DNA from: Acetobacterium malicum subsp. dehalogenans DSM 11527
GTDB lineage: Bacteria; Bacillota; Clostridia; Eubacteriales; Eubacteriaceae
Assembly (NCBI RefSeq): GCF_000472665.1
Contig: NZ_AXAC01000030.1
Span: forward strand, 1 to 60,453
DNA length: 60,453 nt
Direction of reading: 5' to 3'
The position numbers and the translations under genes are program-made. A model generated the notes under the pieces. That model saw only the letters and a list, made by a program, of their open reading frames with translations, searched no databases and was not told where the DNA came from. Shown here one piece after another: positions 1 to 9,239 of the stretch. How positions within the stretch are numbered: the first letter of the stretch is position 1; each line of letters opens with the position of its first letter.

Positions 1-177
1 AAAAAAGAGAAGCTCTATAAAATTAATACCAAAAGTATGCCCATGGTTGAAGTCAAAACGATTGTTTACCGCTATATCCATTATTACAATCGACGACGAA
101 TTTACAGTACAAATAATGGCTATCCACCGCTGGTTTATCGGGGGCTTTTTATCGACAATCACCAGCTCGCTGCATAG
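1..177 (+). pseudogene. IS3-family transposase, C-terminal end (cut by window edge)
   Basis: Frame 1 reads open from base 1 to a TAG at 175-177. The last residues contain YIHYYNRRRIYSTNNGYPP followed by LVYRG, the typical end of the DDE integrase core of IS3-family OrfB transposases (YN..R......G.TP..YR). Only about 58 residues are in the window, so whether the element is intact cannot be judged. I could not place its right inverted repeat with confidence between the stop and the next gene at about 310. Confidence 0.7.
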
Positions 178-309
178 CATTTGAAGTTTTGATGATTGTT
201 ACCGACGATGAGGGCTGGCTATTCTATAGGGGCTTGGAAAATTCCTTGCGCGTTTTGACTGAACTATTATTGACAATTCCAGCAGGAGCAGCTGTCCTTC
301 GGGATTGAC
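178..309. other. junction between IS tail and truncated sensor kinase
   Basis: About 130 bases with no gene. From 274 to 309 the reading frame of the downstream kinase is already open (after a TGA at 271-273) and encodes a short segment (QFQQEQLSFGID) that looks like native protein. An AGGAG at about 283-287 is too far from the ATG at 310. This suggests that the kinase gene once extended upstream and was cut by an insertion or deletion here. Confidence 0.45.
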
Positions 310-2748
310 ATGGCAGGCTTTTTCTTATTCCTACTGTTTGGTGTGTATCATCTCCAGCTGTATCAGATGTGGAACAAGGATCCCACCTATTTGTACAGCG
401 GGGTGTACCTGGTACTGATGTCCTTGATCATCGTCACCAGTGCAGAAAAGCTTTTCATGAGGCTCCTGCCCGACATTCCTTTCCAGATTGCCTATATGCT
501 TCAGGATTTTTGTGTTTTCTCAAGTGTTCCGGTATTGATCTTATTTATCCGCTCCCTTGAGCCTGCGACCATGACAAAAAAGACGGCTACTCTTGTGATT
601 GCGCCGATTGTCCTCTATCTGTTTCTTGTGCTGGCAACACCCTATTCTTTTTATACCGGGATCAAGAGCGAAATGTCGGTTTATGAGAACCTACTCCTGT
701 TTATCATTGTCTTTCGTCTGCTTTATATCCTGCTTAAAAAACAGGACAACAGGATGCCGTTTAATGAATTTTCCTGTGTGGTGGCGAGTATTGCGTTTAT
801 TGCGGTCATGCTTTTTGATTCCTTGCTGTATCATACCGGCTATGTCAATACCAATTTTATGGGAAAGGTGAGCCTGCTGGGCTTTTTAATCGCATTAAAC
901 CTCCTGTTGGCGAGACGCTTTACCAATAAAACCAATGAGGTCGAAGCCTTATCGGAGGCATTAAAAAAGTCCAATGAAATAAAAGATGAGTTTCTGGTGC
1001 GGACGTCCCATGAACTGAAAACACCCCTACACGGAATCAACACGATATCCGATCATTTATTAAAAGAAAAAGCGTATCCTTTAACGGCAGAACAACAAGA
1101 AAATATAGCCTTTATCCAAAATTCCGCCATGAAGCTCTCCCTCCTGGTTAGTGATTTAAGTGATGCCATTAAACTGCACCATGATGATTTACAGCTTCAG
1201 ATGAGGACGATCGATCTCTATGTTATCATCCAGGTCGTGTTTCAACTGGTGTCCTTTGATATGAGCGGAAGGGCGATCCGGCTGGTGAATCGAGTCAGCC
1301 CCCTGACCTTTGTGGAAGCCGATGAAAACCGCCTGCGACAAATTTTATACAATCTGACGGTCAATGCCCTGAAGTATACTGAAAAAGGAGATATCACGGC
1401 GCAAGCAAAGCTGGAGGACGGGTATGTCGTTTTTACCCTATCCGATACCGGCAGGGGGATGCTCAAGGAACAATGGGAAGCGGTCTTTCAGGATCCCTAC
1501 CATAACCCGCAGCCCGAGGGTGCATCCGACCAGGGTCTGGGCCTTTATATCAGCAGACAGCTGGCAAGAAAAATGAATGGCGAGGTCTGGATCTCCCGTT
1601 CGGTCGTGGCCGAGGGAACCACCCTGTCCGTCCGTTTATCCCGGGGCAAGTTCCAAAACGCCAATCAGGCGGTGAAGCAGGCCGTGGTGAAACAGGAGCT
1701 TCATCCGCACGCTTTGCCATCACAGGCACAGAAGAAAAAGCTTCTGCTGGTGGATGATGAGCCGACCAATATTCGCATATTATCCCTGATGCTGGAGGAA
1801 GACTATGCGATTTTTACGGCCTGCCAGGGTGAGGAAGCGCTGAAGCTTCTGCAAAACCACACGGTGGATCTGGTGATTGCGGATATGATGATGCCTGGTA
1901 TGACGGGTATTGAGCTGACCGAGTGCATCCGGAAAACGCACTCGGTCATTGAGCTGCCCATTATCATTGCAAGCGTTTTGGACAGTGACAAGGAAATTGA
2001 ACTGGCCTATCAGGCAGGAGCCAATGATACGATTAAAAGGCCTTTTACAGCGGAAGAAATTCGATCCCGGGTCAGGAATCTCCTGCAATTGACCGATGCG
2101 GTGGAGAACGCATTTCGAAACGAAATCGCCTTCTTACAAGCCCAGATTAAACCCCATTTTATTTATAATGCGTTAAGCAATATTATTGCGCTCTGTTATG
2201 AAGATGGTGAAAGAGCGGCCGAACTCCTGTCCTTATTAAGCCGGTATTTAAGGCATGTTTTTCAGGCGGATCCCTCCCGCCACATGCTGCCGCTGCAGCA
2301 GGAGCTGGATCTGATCAAGGCCTATGTGGAAATCGAAAAACTGCGATTTGGCGACCGCCTCCGCTATGAAACCGGTATTGATCCGAGCGTGATGACAGAG
2401 GCGATTGCGGTTCCGGCACTGCTGATTCAACCATTGATCGAAAACGCCATTCGCCATGGGATTTTCGATAAGGTAGCCCCGGGCACCGTGTCTTTAAGGA
2501 TCACGGAAGTGGATGGTTTTATTCAGATTGTGGTGGCGGATGACGGGATCGGAATGCAACCCGATGCCGTCTATCAGATGATGCATCGTGAAGAGGGGAA
2601 GGGCGTCGGGATAAAAAACATCCGGAAACGGGTGGCGTCCATTCCTGACGCATCCTTTGTGATGTCATCAGAACCCGGAAAAGGGACGACATGCAGTCTC
2701 TTGTTGCCAAAGAACAGGCTGCAATTTTCCAGAGAGGAGGAGCGATAA
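310..2748 (+). CDS. 7TM hybrid sensor with two kinase modules (probably 5'-truncated)
   Basis: The 812-residue protein starts with about seven hydrophobic segments (residues 1-205), as in 7TMR-DISM sensors. A HisKA box follows with H234 in SHELKTPL, then a HATPase domain (N352, DTGRG near 379, GLGL near 409). A receiver domain at 477-592 has D525 as phosphoacceptor. The C-terminal half is a second, LytS-type kinase (H616 in QIKPHFIYN, HATPase to the end). 7TMR-DISM proteins normally carry an extracellular sensor domain before the first membrane segment; here the ATG sits right at membrane segment 1 and has no good ribosome binding site, so the 5' end is probably missing. It lies immediately upstream of a response regulator and is presumably its partner. 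Confidence 0.8.
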   Translation: MAGFFLFLLFGVYHLQLYQMWNKDPTYLYSGVYLVLMSLIIVTSAEKLFMRLLPDIPFQIAYMLQDFCVFSSVPVLILFIRSLEPATMTKKTATLVIAPIVLYLFLVLATPYSFYTGIKSEMSVYENLLLFIIVFRLLYILLKKQDNRMPFNEFSCVVASIAFIAVMLFDSLLYHTGYVNTNFMGKVSLLGFLIALNLLLARRFTNKTNEVEALSEALKKSNEIKDEFLVRTSHELKTPLHGINTISDHLLKEKAYPLTAEQQENIAFIQNSAMKLSLLVSDLSDAIKLHHDDLQLQMRTIDLYVIIQVVFQLVSFDMSGRAIRLVNRVSPLTFVEADENRLRQILYNLTVNALKYTEKGDITAQAKLEDGYVVFTLSDTGRGMLKEQWEAVFQDPYHNPQPEGASDQGLGLYISRQLARKMNGEVWISRSVVAEGTTLSVRLSRGKFQNANQAVKQAVVKQELHPHALPSQAQKKKLLLVDDEPTNIRILSLMLEEDYAIFTACQGEEALKLLQNHTVDLVIADMMMPGMTGIELTECIRKTHSVIELPIIIASVLDSDKEIELAYQAGANDTIKRPFTAEEIRSRVRNLLQLTDAVENAFRNEIAFLQAQIKPHFIYNALSNIIALCYEDGERAAELLSLLSRYLRHVFQADPSRHMLPLQQELDLIKAYVEIEKLRFGDRLRYETGIDPSVMTEAIAVPALLIQPLIENAIRHGIFDKVAPGTVSLRITEVDGFIQIVVADDGIGMQPDAVYQMMHREEGKGVGIKNIRKRVASIPDASFVMSSEPGKGTTCSLLLPKNRLQFSREEER

Positions 2749-3837
2749 TTGTTTTCAGTCATGATCGTCGAAGATGAAGGACATATTTTGAAGTATATGC
2801 AAAAAAAACTTGCAACATTTGACGAGTTTCAGGTCATCGGTGCCTTTGCCACACCTGAGGAAGCCCTGGCGGCTTTCGATGGCATCCAGCCGGAGGTGGT
2901 CTTTTTAGACATCGAAATGCCAAGAATGAATGGGATTGAATTGGCCAGAAGATTGCTTGACAGGAAACCCGACCTTCACATTATTTTCACCACCGCCTAC
3001 GGCCAGTATGCGGTCAATGCTTTTGAAGTGGAGGCTCTGGATTACCTGATGAAGCCCATTGTCGATGACGACATTGCACGGGTCATCAGGCGTCTCAAAA
3101 AAACCGCCAAAGGAAGCCAGCCGCACAAAGATGGTGGAGCAGGAACAATGCTTTTTCCGGTGCGCTGTTTTGGCTGCTTTGAGGTGCGGGATCATCAGCA
3201 ACAGGTGGTGGGATGGCCGACCAGAAAGGCTGAAGAATTATTCGCTTATTTTCTTGTTCATCAGGGTCGTCCTATCAGCAAGTGGGAGCTTTTAGAGCTT
3301 TTATGGAACGATATGGCCGAAGAACGGGGTCTTAATAATTTGTATAATACCATCTATCGCATCAAACAGGTACTCAAAAAGCTTTCCACACCGGCAACGA
3401 TCAAAAACATCAATGATGCGTATGTCCTGGAATCAGAGCACATATTGTCCGATCTGGGATACCTGCTGCTACTGCTGGAAAAAGAAAATAATGACCCTGT
3501 CCTGTCGGTAGAAGAAATAGTGGGGCTCGTTTTTTCGTACACGACGCCGCTGTTTGGCATGCGGGATTATCTCTGGAGTTTATCCATCCAAGAGTATGTG
3601 GCGGGACTCTATCGCACCTTATGCAGACGCCTGCTTGGCAATTACAGAGAGCAGGATCAGTTTCAGCCGGCCGAAGCGCTTGTGCGTCACTATGTCACGC
3701 AGGTTGTGGCGGACGAAACGATGATGGGGGAGTGGCTTGACATACTCGGAAAATGGAGCGGACATGAGAAAAAGGTGATACACTACCGCCGCTGGTTTCA
3801 TGAAAAATTAAAGCAGGAAGAGCTGAGGTCGCAATAA
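2749..3837 (+). CDS. response regulator, REC plus SARP/BTAD-like output
   Basis: Residues 1-120 form a receiver domain with acidic residues E8/D9, phosphoacceptor D54 in FLDIEMP and K in LMKP. Residues 135-230 form a winged-helix domain of the SARP type (FGCFEV, TRKAEELFAYFL, NLYNTIYRIKQVLKK), followed by a helical BTAD-like region to residue 362. The start is TTG at 2749 behind GGAGGAG with seven bases between; the gene begins directly after the kinase stop, so the two are co-transcribed. SARP-like regulators bind short direct repeats spaced one helical turn; two such repeats lie ahead of the next gene (see 3941-3974), which may be the target. Confidence 0.85.
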   Translation: MFSVMIVEDEGHILKYMQKKLATFDEFQVIGAFATPEEALAAFDGIQPEVVFLDIEMPRMNGIELARRLLDRKPDLHIIFTTAYGQYAVNAFEVEALDYLMKPIVDDDIARVIRRLKKTAKGSQPHKDGGAGTMLFPVRCFGCFEVRDHQQQVVGWPTRKAEELFAYFLVHQGRPISKWELLELLWNDMAEERGLNNLYNTIYRIKQVLKKLSTPATIKNINDAYVLESEHILSDLGYLLLLLEKENNDPVLSVEEIVGLVFSYTTPLFGMRDYLWSLSIQEYVAGLYRTLCRRLLGNYREQDQFQPAEALVRHYVTQVVADETMMGEWLDILGKWSGHEKKVIHYRRWFHEKLKQEELRSQ

Positions 3838-3887
3838 GGCTGCGAGACAATCATTAGGGACGGGCTTTATTGACAATTGCAGACAAA

Positions 3888-3921
3888 AAAAGAGTTTCTC
3901 CGGGGAGAACTCTTTTTTTTT
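3888..3921 (+). terminator. Rho-independent terminator of the two-component operon
   Basis: AAAGAGTTTCTC and GGAGAACTCTTT form a stem around a tiny CGG-containing loop, followed by a run of nine T. The run of A on the 5' side makes it potentially active in both directions. Confidence 0.85.
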
Positions 3922-3940
3922 GTGGAAATTTTATAAAACC

Positions 3941-3974
3941 TTGAGAGAATTTTGAGAGAAAGGCCTGTTACACT
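3941..3974 (+). promoter_or_regulatory. candidate SARP-type direct-repeat operator and extended -10
   Basis: TTGAGAG occurs at 3941-3947 and again at 3952-3958, exactly 11 bp apart. An extended -10 (TG at 3966-3967, TACACT at 3969-3974) follows ten bases after the second copy, and there is no good -35. SARP regulators are known to bind heptamer repeats with an 11-bp period just upstream of the -10. Assignment to the upstream REC-SARP protein is inference. Confidence 0.5.
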
Positions 3975-4100
3975 AAAAACCTGATTTGCAACGGAGGCGA
4001 CTCGGTCTGGCAATCTCAAGGCTGATCATAAAAGGATGAAGGGGGATAGAAAAGGTAGGCCTGGTCAATAGACTAAGACAACACAATGATTGCATAAACG

Positions 4101-4124
4101 AGCGTTTACATAAGCGTTCACATA
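4101..4124 (+). repeat. 12-bp tandem direct repeat before the surface-protein RBS
   Basis: AGCGTTTACATA (4101-4112) is followed directly by AGCGTTCACATA (4113-4124), one mismatch apart. The ribosome binding site AAGGAG begins two bases later. The position inside the presumed 5' UTR suits a regulatory site or a stability element; its function is unknown. Confidence 0.5.
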
Positions 4125-4136
4125 GAAGGAGATATG

Positions 4137-7100
4137 ATGAAAAAATTGATACTTGCACTGTTTCTTTTCTGTCTGATTGGTCCGATTCATTCAGTCGTTG
4201 CAGCCCCGGTTGGTGATGACATCCTGACGGTTCTTTCACGCGGCCATGTTCAGGATTTGGGCGATTTTCCACAGGACGGCTCCTGGGTTAAAAGCCCCGA
4301 TTACGTTGGCACCGTCGGGCAAAGCAAACGCATTGAAGGTTTTGAGCTGAAGCCCGGCATCGGTCTGCCATCGGATATACAGCTCTGCTACAACGTTCAT
4401 GTTCAAAATAAAGGATGGCTTTATGAGGAAGCTGATCCCACCACCTGGGCCAAAAATGGTGACTATGCCGGTACTCGGGGCGAGTCGCTACGGATTGAAG
4501 CCATTAAAATTGTCCTGCTGGATGCGTCCGGAAATAAGGCATCCGGTTACCATATCAGATACCAGGGACATATTCAGAACATCGGGGATCTACCTGTCGA
4601 TGCATCCCTCTGGTTTTATGACGGCGAACAATTGGGAACCGTCGGCAGTTCTCTGAGACTGGAAGCGTTAAAACTGGAGATCGTCAAAGATGATTCACCG
4701 ACTGTCGATTTAAGTGCCTACACGGGGCTGTTAACCCGGATTGACAGTCTGAATGAAGCGGATTATACTAAAGCACCCTGGAGCAGACTCCAGACGGAGT
4801 TGAAAAACAATGTCGTTACGGCGTTAAATACCCAGGACGAAATTGATGTCGCAGTCAAAACCATTACGATGGCGATGAGCCAGCTTGAGAACAGGACCCA
4901 GTCCATGGTCTATGACAAAGCGGGTACCTATGGCCCGGCAAGTGGCACAGAAACCATCAACCAGGATGTGATTATTACATCCCGTGATGTGACTCTTCAG
5001 AACCTGAAAATTGAGGGGGCTCTGATTATTGACGACGACGTGGGTGATGGGAATGTGACATTGAACAACATCTATGTGACTGGAGAGTTGCGGGTGCGTG
5101 GCGCTGGCCTGGACAGCATCCATATCAATGGCGGCGACTATCCTAAAATTATGGTGGAGCAGTCATTAGATGGTGGCGTCCGCATCGTGGGCACCAACCT
5201 TGAAGGAACCCAGATTGTTATCGGCGAGAATGCTGCCGGGGAAATCCTGATTCTGGATGGCGACTTTGATTCCGTGACCGTTGAGGCACCGGATGCGGTT
5301 GTGAAAACGCAGGGGCAGACCCACATTAAACACCTCGATGTCATGGCAAGCGCTCAAAATGCGACCATTGATCTGGGCAGCAGCACCACGGTCACCGACA
5401 TGGCATTAGCCGCACCCTCTAAAGTAACCGGAACAGGAACCGTGGTCAAAGCTGAGGTTACAGGGAATAATGTCGTTTTTGAAAAAGCCCCTGAAAGCTA
5501 TACCGTCGGTACCGGTGTGGTGGTACCACCCGTGTTCCCATCAGCACCACCACCAGGAGGCGGCGGTGGTGGTAATATCCCACCCGGAAAAATCAGCCTG
5601 AGTGTGGCGACGGCTCCCACGGTTACCCAGACAAAGATTTATAACGGCACCACGGGTACTGATGTGACGGATGTGACACTGGATGCGACGGCGATCACCG
5701 GGATTGCTGCTGGCGACAAAGTGAGTGTGAGTGCCACGGCGACCTACGCCGATAAAAACGCGGGGAATGGAAAAACCATTACGACGACCTACCGCCTCTC
5801 GGGTGAGCATGCGGGGAAATATAATGCGCCGGCTGACACCACCGTCAAGGATGGTGCGATCACCCCGCTGCAGCTGACGCTTTCAGGCGCTGCACCAACC
5901 GTGGCCACTACAAAAATATATGATGGCACGACCGCTACCGATATCACGGCTCAAGACGTGACCGTGAGCAATGCGATTAACGGTGACGCTGTCGCCGCCA
6001 CGGTTACGGCCACCTACGCCGATAAAAAGGTCGGGTCGGCTAAATCCGTCACCCTGACCTACAGACTGAGTGGCAAGGATGCCGACAATTATCAGGCACC
6101 GGCGGGTGATACGACCCAAAAATCTGCGATCACCCCGCTGCAGCTGACGCTTTCAGGCGTTGCACCAAGCGTGGCCACTACAAAAATATATGATGGCACG
6201 TCCGCTACCGATATCACGGCTCAAGACGTGACCGTGAGCAATGCGATTAACGGTGACGTTGTCGTCGCCACGGCCACGGCCACCTATGCCGATAAAAAGG
6301 TCGGTGAAAACAAAAATATTACCATGACCTACAGCCTGGACGGCAAGGATGCCGACAATTATCAGGCACCGGCGGGTGATACGACGCAAAAATCTGCGAT
6401 CACCCCGCTGCAGCTGACACTTTCAGGCGTTGCACCAAGCGTGGCCACTACAAAAGAATATGACGGCACGGCCGCAACTAATATCACGGCTCAAGATGTG
6501 TCCGTGAACAATGCGATTAACGGTGAGGATGTCAAGGTCACGACCACGGCGACCTACGCCGATAAACATGTTGGGCCGGCTAAACCCGTCACTCTGACCT
6601 ACAACTTAGACGGCAAGGATGCCGACAATTATCTGGCACCGACGGGTGATACGACCCAAAAATCTACGATCACCCCGCTGCAGTTGACGCTTTCAGACGC
6701 TGTACCAAGCGTGGCCACTACAAAAGAATATGACGGCACGACCGCGACCACGATCACGGATCAAACAGTAACCGTGAACAAGGTGAGTAGCGATGACCTT
6801 TTCGCCACGGCCACGGCTACCTATGCCGATGAAAAGGTCGGGTCGGATAAACCTGTCACCCTGACTTACAGCCTGAGCGGCGAGGATGCCGACAATTATC
6901 TGGCACCGGCGGGTGATACGACCCAAAAATCTGCGATCACCCCGCTGCAGTTGACGCTTTCAGGCACTGCACCAAGCGTGGCCACTACAAAAGAATATGA
7001 CGGCACGACCACAACCACAATCACGGATCAAGACGTGACCGTGAACAATGCGATTAACGGTGAGGATGTCAAGGCCACGGCCACGGCCACCTATGCCGAT

Positions 7101-9179
7101 AAACAGGTCGGGGCGGCTAAACCCGTCACCCTGACCTACAGCCTGAGCGGCGAGGATGCCGACAATTATCTGGCACCGGCGGCGGATACGACCCAAAAAT
7201 CTGCGATCACCCCGCTGCAGCTGACGCTTTCAGGCGCTGCACCAACCGTGGCCACTACAAAAATATATGACGGCACGACCACGACCACGATCACGGCTCA
7301 AGACGTGACCGTGAGCAATGCGATTAACGGAGAGGATGTCAAGGCCATGGCCACGGCCACCTATGCCGATAAAAAGGTCGAGGCGGCTAAACCCGTCACC
7401 CTGACCTACAGCCTGAGCGGCGAGGATGCCGACAATTATCTGGCACCGGTGGGTGATACGACCCAAAAATCTACGATCACCCCGAAACCGCTGACCATCG
7501 ACAATTCGAAGACGACGGTGGAGAATAAAACTTATGACGGAACCAAAACGGCTACAGTTATCGTGTGGCCGACAGTAGCCGTCAACGACATCATCGGGGG
7601 TGATCAGATCAGCTACCAGGGTGCAGCAACCTTTGCGGATGCCAATGCCGGGGTGAATAAACCGGTTACGATCACCGGCAGCCTGACGGGAGCAGATGCT
7701 ACAAACTACCAGCTCCCGACATCTGTTAACGCGACAGCCACGATCACCCCGGTGGAGATTAAGGTTGCCACGATGCTACAGGGGCTGAAGGCGAATGAGA
7801 AAGAGAAAGTGTATGATGGCAAAAGCACAGCCACCATGCAGGTTTGGTGGAACAATACGGATGCGCCGGAAATTGTTAGAGCTGCCATCGCATACTATAA
7901 GATCTCCATTAGTGTTACGGGGGACTACACCGACGACCAGGGCGTCCCCAAAAGCGCCGTTGGAGAGAATTATGCTATTGCCTGCCACTTTACACTCAGC
8001 GGAATAGATTCCGGGAACTTTATACTTGAGGGAGTGAGTGCGAACACGACCGGCGGCAAGATTACAAAAAAACCCTTAACCGTCTCTGCACCAACCGTGA
8101 CCACTACAAAACCATATGACGGGAATACAACGGCGGCAGTAACAGCAGGCGGTTTAATCGGAGTGATTGAAAGTGAGGACGTCACGGTAAGTGCAGTGGC
8201 AAATTATGATGTAGCAACTGTAGGAATAAATTCAACCATCACAGTCGTATACACACTAGCCGGAGCTGATGCCGGAAACTATGTTAAACCTGTAAATTAC
8301 ATCTTGCAAAATCAAGGCGCGATCACAGCAGCACCTGGGATAACCAGTGTAACGGTAGCGCCTAACGCAGCAACAGTCGCTCAAGGCCAAACACAACAAT
8401 TGATAGCTACAGTAGAGGCAGTAGGCGGAGCAGCAGAAACCGTTATCTGGACTAGCAGTGATACTGAGGGCAAAGTAACCGTAAGTGATACAGGCTTAGT
8501 AACGGTAGCAGAAGATGCAATAGCAGGTAACTATACGATTACCGCAACCTCGACCGTTGATCAAGCGAAATCAGGCACATCAACAATCACTGTAACAAAA
8601 AATAACGTGATGACGACAACCTATGGTGGTGGTTCATGGGCAGCCTGGCAACACGGGAACGCTGCCATTCCCATCAGCGCTATGACCCCGCCAGTAGGTG
8701 CTGATAACTTTAAACTCTTTTATATCAACATGAATACCAGCACCTATTACGGAAAAGGCGGTGACGGCAAAATTTATCAGTCCAACGACTTAAAGACGTG
8801 GACAGACTATAGCGGTACAGGGGTTTTAGCAAGTGATCGGTTCACAGATCCCGCCTATCAATTGATCGGCATTGCTAGTAGTGGTAGCCTTGTTGCCCAG
8901 GGTGCCGAGGGCAAAACATTATACTACTATGGAGGTAGTGGTCAATGGGGAGAAATGCCAGTGACGACACCAACGGATGCCTGGATTAACCCCATCTATT
9001 ATTATAATAATACGATAGAAATAGTGATTTATCAAAAAGCGAATGGAGAAGTATGGTGGGATGATACAGCGGGAAGTGCCTCCATGCAACTTGCCGCGAA
9101 GCCCCCCGCTCTGCCTGTTGGCTTTACCCAGTTCCTGTTTGCTTATGACGGAACTTCCTTGAGTATGCTTGCCTATTAA
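4137..9179 (+). CDS. giant secreted ChW- and YDG-repeat surface protein
   Basis: About 1680 residues. A signal peptide (KKLILALFLFCLIG..., cleavage near VVA-AP) is followed by three ChW repeats (about 34-185) with the G.W.../G.S.R.E... pattern, a helical FIVAR-like stretch (about 195-255), a beta-helix-like region (about 275-440), and a Pro/Gly hinge. Ten YDG-type beta repeats follow (IYDGT, EYDGT, ...TITPLQLTL), then a BIG2-like Ig domain (ITSVTVAPN...TWTSS-like) and an uncharacterised C-terminal domain rich in Tyr/Trp. No LPXTG motif is seen; ChW repeats probably hold it to the cell wall. The upstream ATG at 4134 is only two bases from AAGGAG, so the second ATG at 4137 is the better start. 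Likely role: adhesion or surface binding; ligand unknown. Confidence 0.8.
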   Translation: MKKLILALFLFCLIGPIHSVVAAPVGDDILTVLSRGHVQDLGDFPQDGSWVKSPDYVGTVGQSKRIEGFELKPGIGLPSDIQLCYNVHVQNKGWLYEEADPTTWAKNGDYAGTRGESLRIEAIKIVLLDASGNKASGYHIRYQGHIQNIGDLPVDASLWFYDGEQLGTVGSSLRLEALKLEIVKDDSPTVDLSAYTGLLTRIDSLNEADYTKAPWSRLQTELKNNVVTALNTQDEIDVAVKTITMAMSQLENRTQSMVYDKAGTYGPASGTETINQDVIITSRDVTLQNLKIEGALIIDDDVGDGNVTLNNIYVTGELRVRGAGLDSIHINGGDYPKIMVEQSLDGGVRIVGTNLEGTQIVIGENAAGEILILDGDFDSVTVEAPDAVVKTQGQTHIKHLDVMASAQNATIDLGSSTTVTDMALAAPSKVTGTGTVVKAEVTGNNVVFEKAPESYTVGTGVVVPPVFPSAPPPGGGGGGNIPPGKISLSVATAPTVTQTKIYNGTTGTDVTDVTLDATAITGIAAGDKVSVSATATYADKNAGNGKTITTTYRLSGEHAGKYNAPADTTVKDGAITPLQLTLSGAAPTVATTKIYDGTTATDITAQDVTVSNAINGDAVAATVTATYADKKVGSAKSVTLTYRLSGKDADNYQAPAGDTTQKSAITPLQLTLSGVAPSVATTKIYDGTSATDITAQDVTVSNAINGDVVVATATATYADKKVGENKNITMTYSLDGKDADNYQAPAGDTTQKSAITPLQLTLSGVAPSVATTKEYDGTAATNITAQDVSVNNAINGEDVKVTTTATYADKHVGPAKPVTLTYNLDGKDADNYLAPTGDTTQKSTITPLQLTLSDAVPSVATTKEYDGTTATTITDQTVTVNKVSSDDLFATATATYADEKVGSDKPVTLTYSLSGEDADNYLAPAGDTTQKSAITPLQLTLSGTAPSVATTKEYDGTTTTTITDQDVTVNNAINGEDVKATATATYADKQVGAAKPVTLTYSLSGEDADNYLAPAADTTQKSAITPLQLTLSGAAPTVATTKIYDGTTTTTITAQDVTVSNAINGEDVKAMATATYADKKVEAAKPVTLTYSLSGEDADNYLAPVGDTTQKSTITPKPLTIDNSKTTVENKTYDGTKTATVIVWPTVAVNDIIGGDQISYQGAATFADANAGVNKPVTITGSLTGADATNYQLPTSVNATATITPVEIKVATMLQGLKANEKEKVYDGKSTATMQVWWNNTDAPEIVRAAIAYYKISISVTGDYTDDQGVPKSAVGENYAIACHFTLSGIDSGNFILEGVSANTTGGKITKKPLTVSAPTVTTTKPYDGNTTAAVTAGGLIGVIESEDVTVSAVANYDVATVGINSTITVVYTLAGADAGNYVKPVNYILQNQGAITAAPGITSVTVAPNAATVAQGQTQQLIATVEAVGGAAETVIWTSSDTEGKVTVSDTGLVTVAEDAIAGNYTITATSTVDQAKSGTSTITVTKNNVMTTTYGGGSWAAWQHGNAAIPISAMTPPVGADNFKLFYINMNTSTYYGKGGDGKIYQSNDLKTWTDYSGTGVLASDRFTDPAYQLIGIASSGSLVAQGAEGKTLYYYGGSGQWGEMPVTTPTDAWINPIYYYNNTIEIVIYQKANGEVWWDDTAGSASMQLAAKPPALPVGFTQFLFAYDGTSLSMLAY
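5856..7472 (+). repeat. six near-identical 270-bp tandem units encoding YDG domains
   Basis: Units begin at 5856, 6126, 6396, 6666, 6933 and 7203, each starting at the CGATCACCCCGCTGCAG segment; lengths are 270 bp except one of 267. Flanking units (about 5586-5855 and 7473-8330) are related in protein but diverged in DNA. Such homogeneity points to recent duplication or gene conversion, and copy number may vary between strains. Confidence 0.9.
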
Positions 9180-9198
9180 ATAGCTGTATCAACAATGA

Positions 9199-9239
9199 AA
9201 GCGCCCCTGATTATCAATTAATCGAAATCAGGGGCGCTT
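9199..9239 (+). terminator. hairpin after the surface protein gene
   Basis: AAGCGCCCCTGATT pairs with AATCAGGGGCGCTT (14 bp, perfect). No long T run follows, so termination efficiency is uncertain, but the position 20 bases past the stop fits a terminator. Confidence 0.6.

Noticed and set aside
5883-7466. Series of similar 78-residue reading frames on the minus strand
   Set aside because: They are shadows of the tandem YDG repeats on the plus strand; they lack RBS and repeat with the same 270-bp period.
5856-7472. CRISPR-like regular repeats
   Set aside because: Units are 270 bp long, fully coding and without unique spacers.
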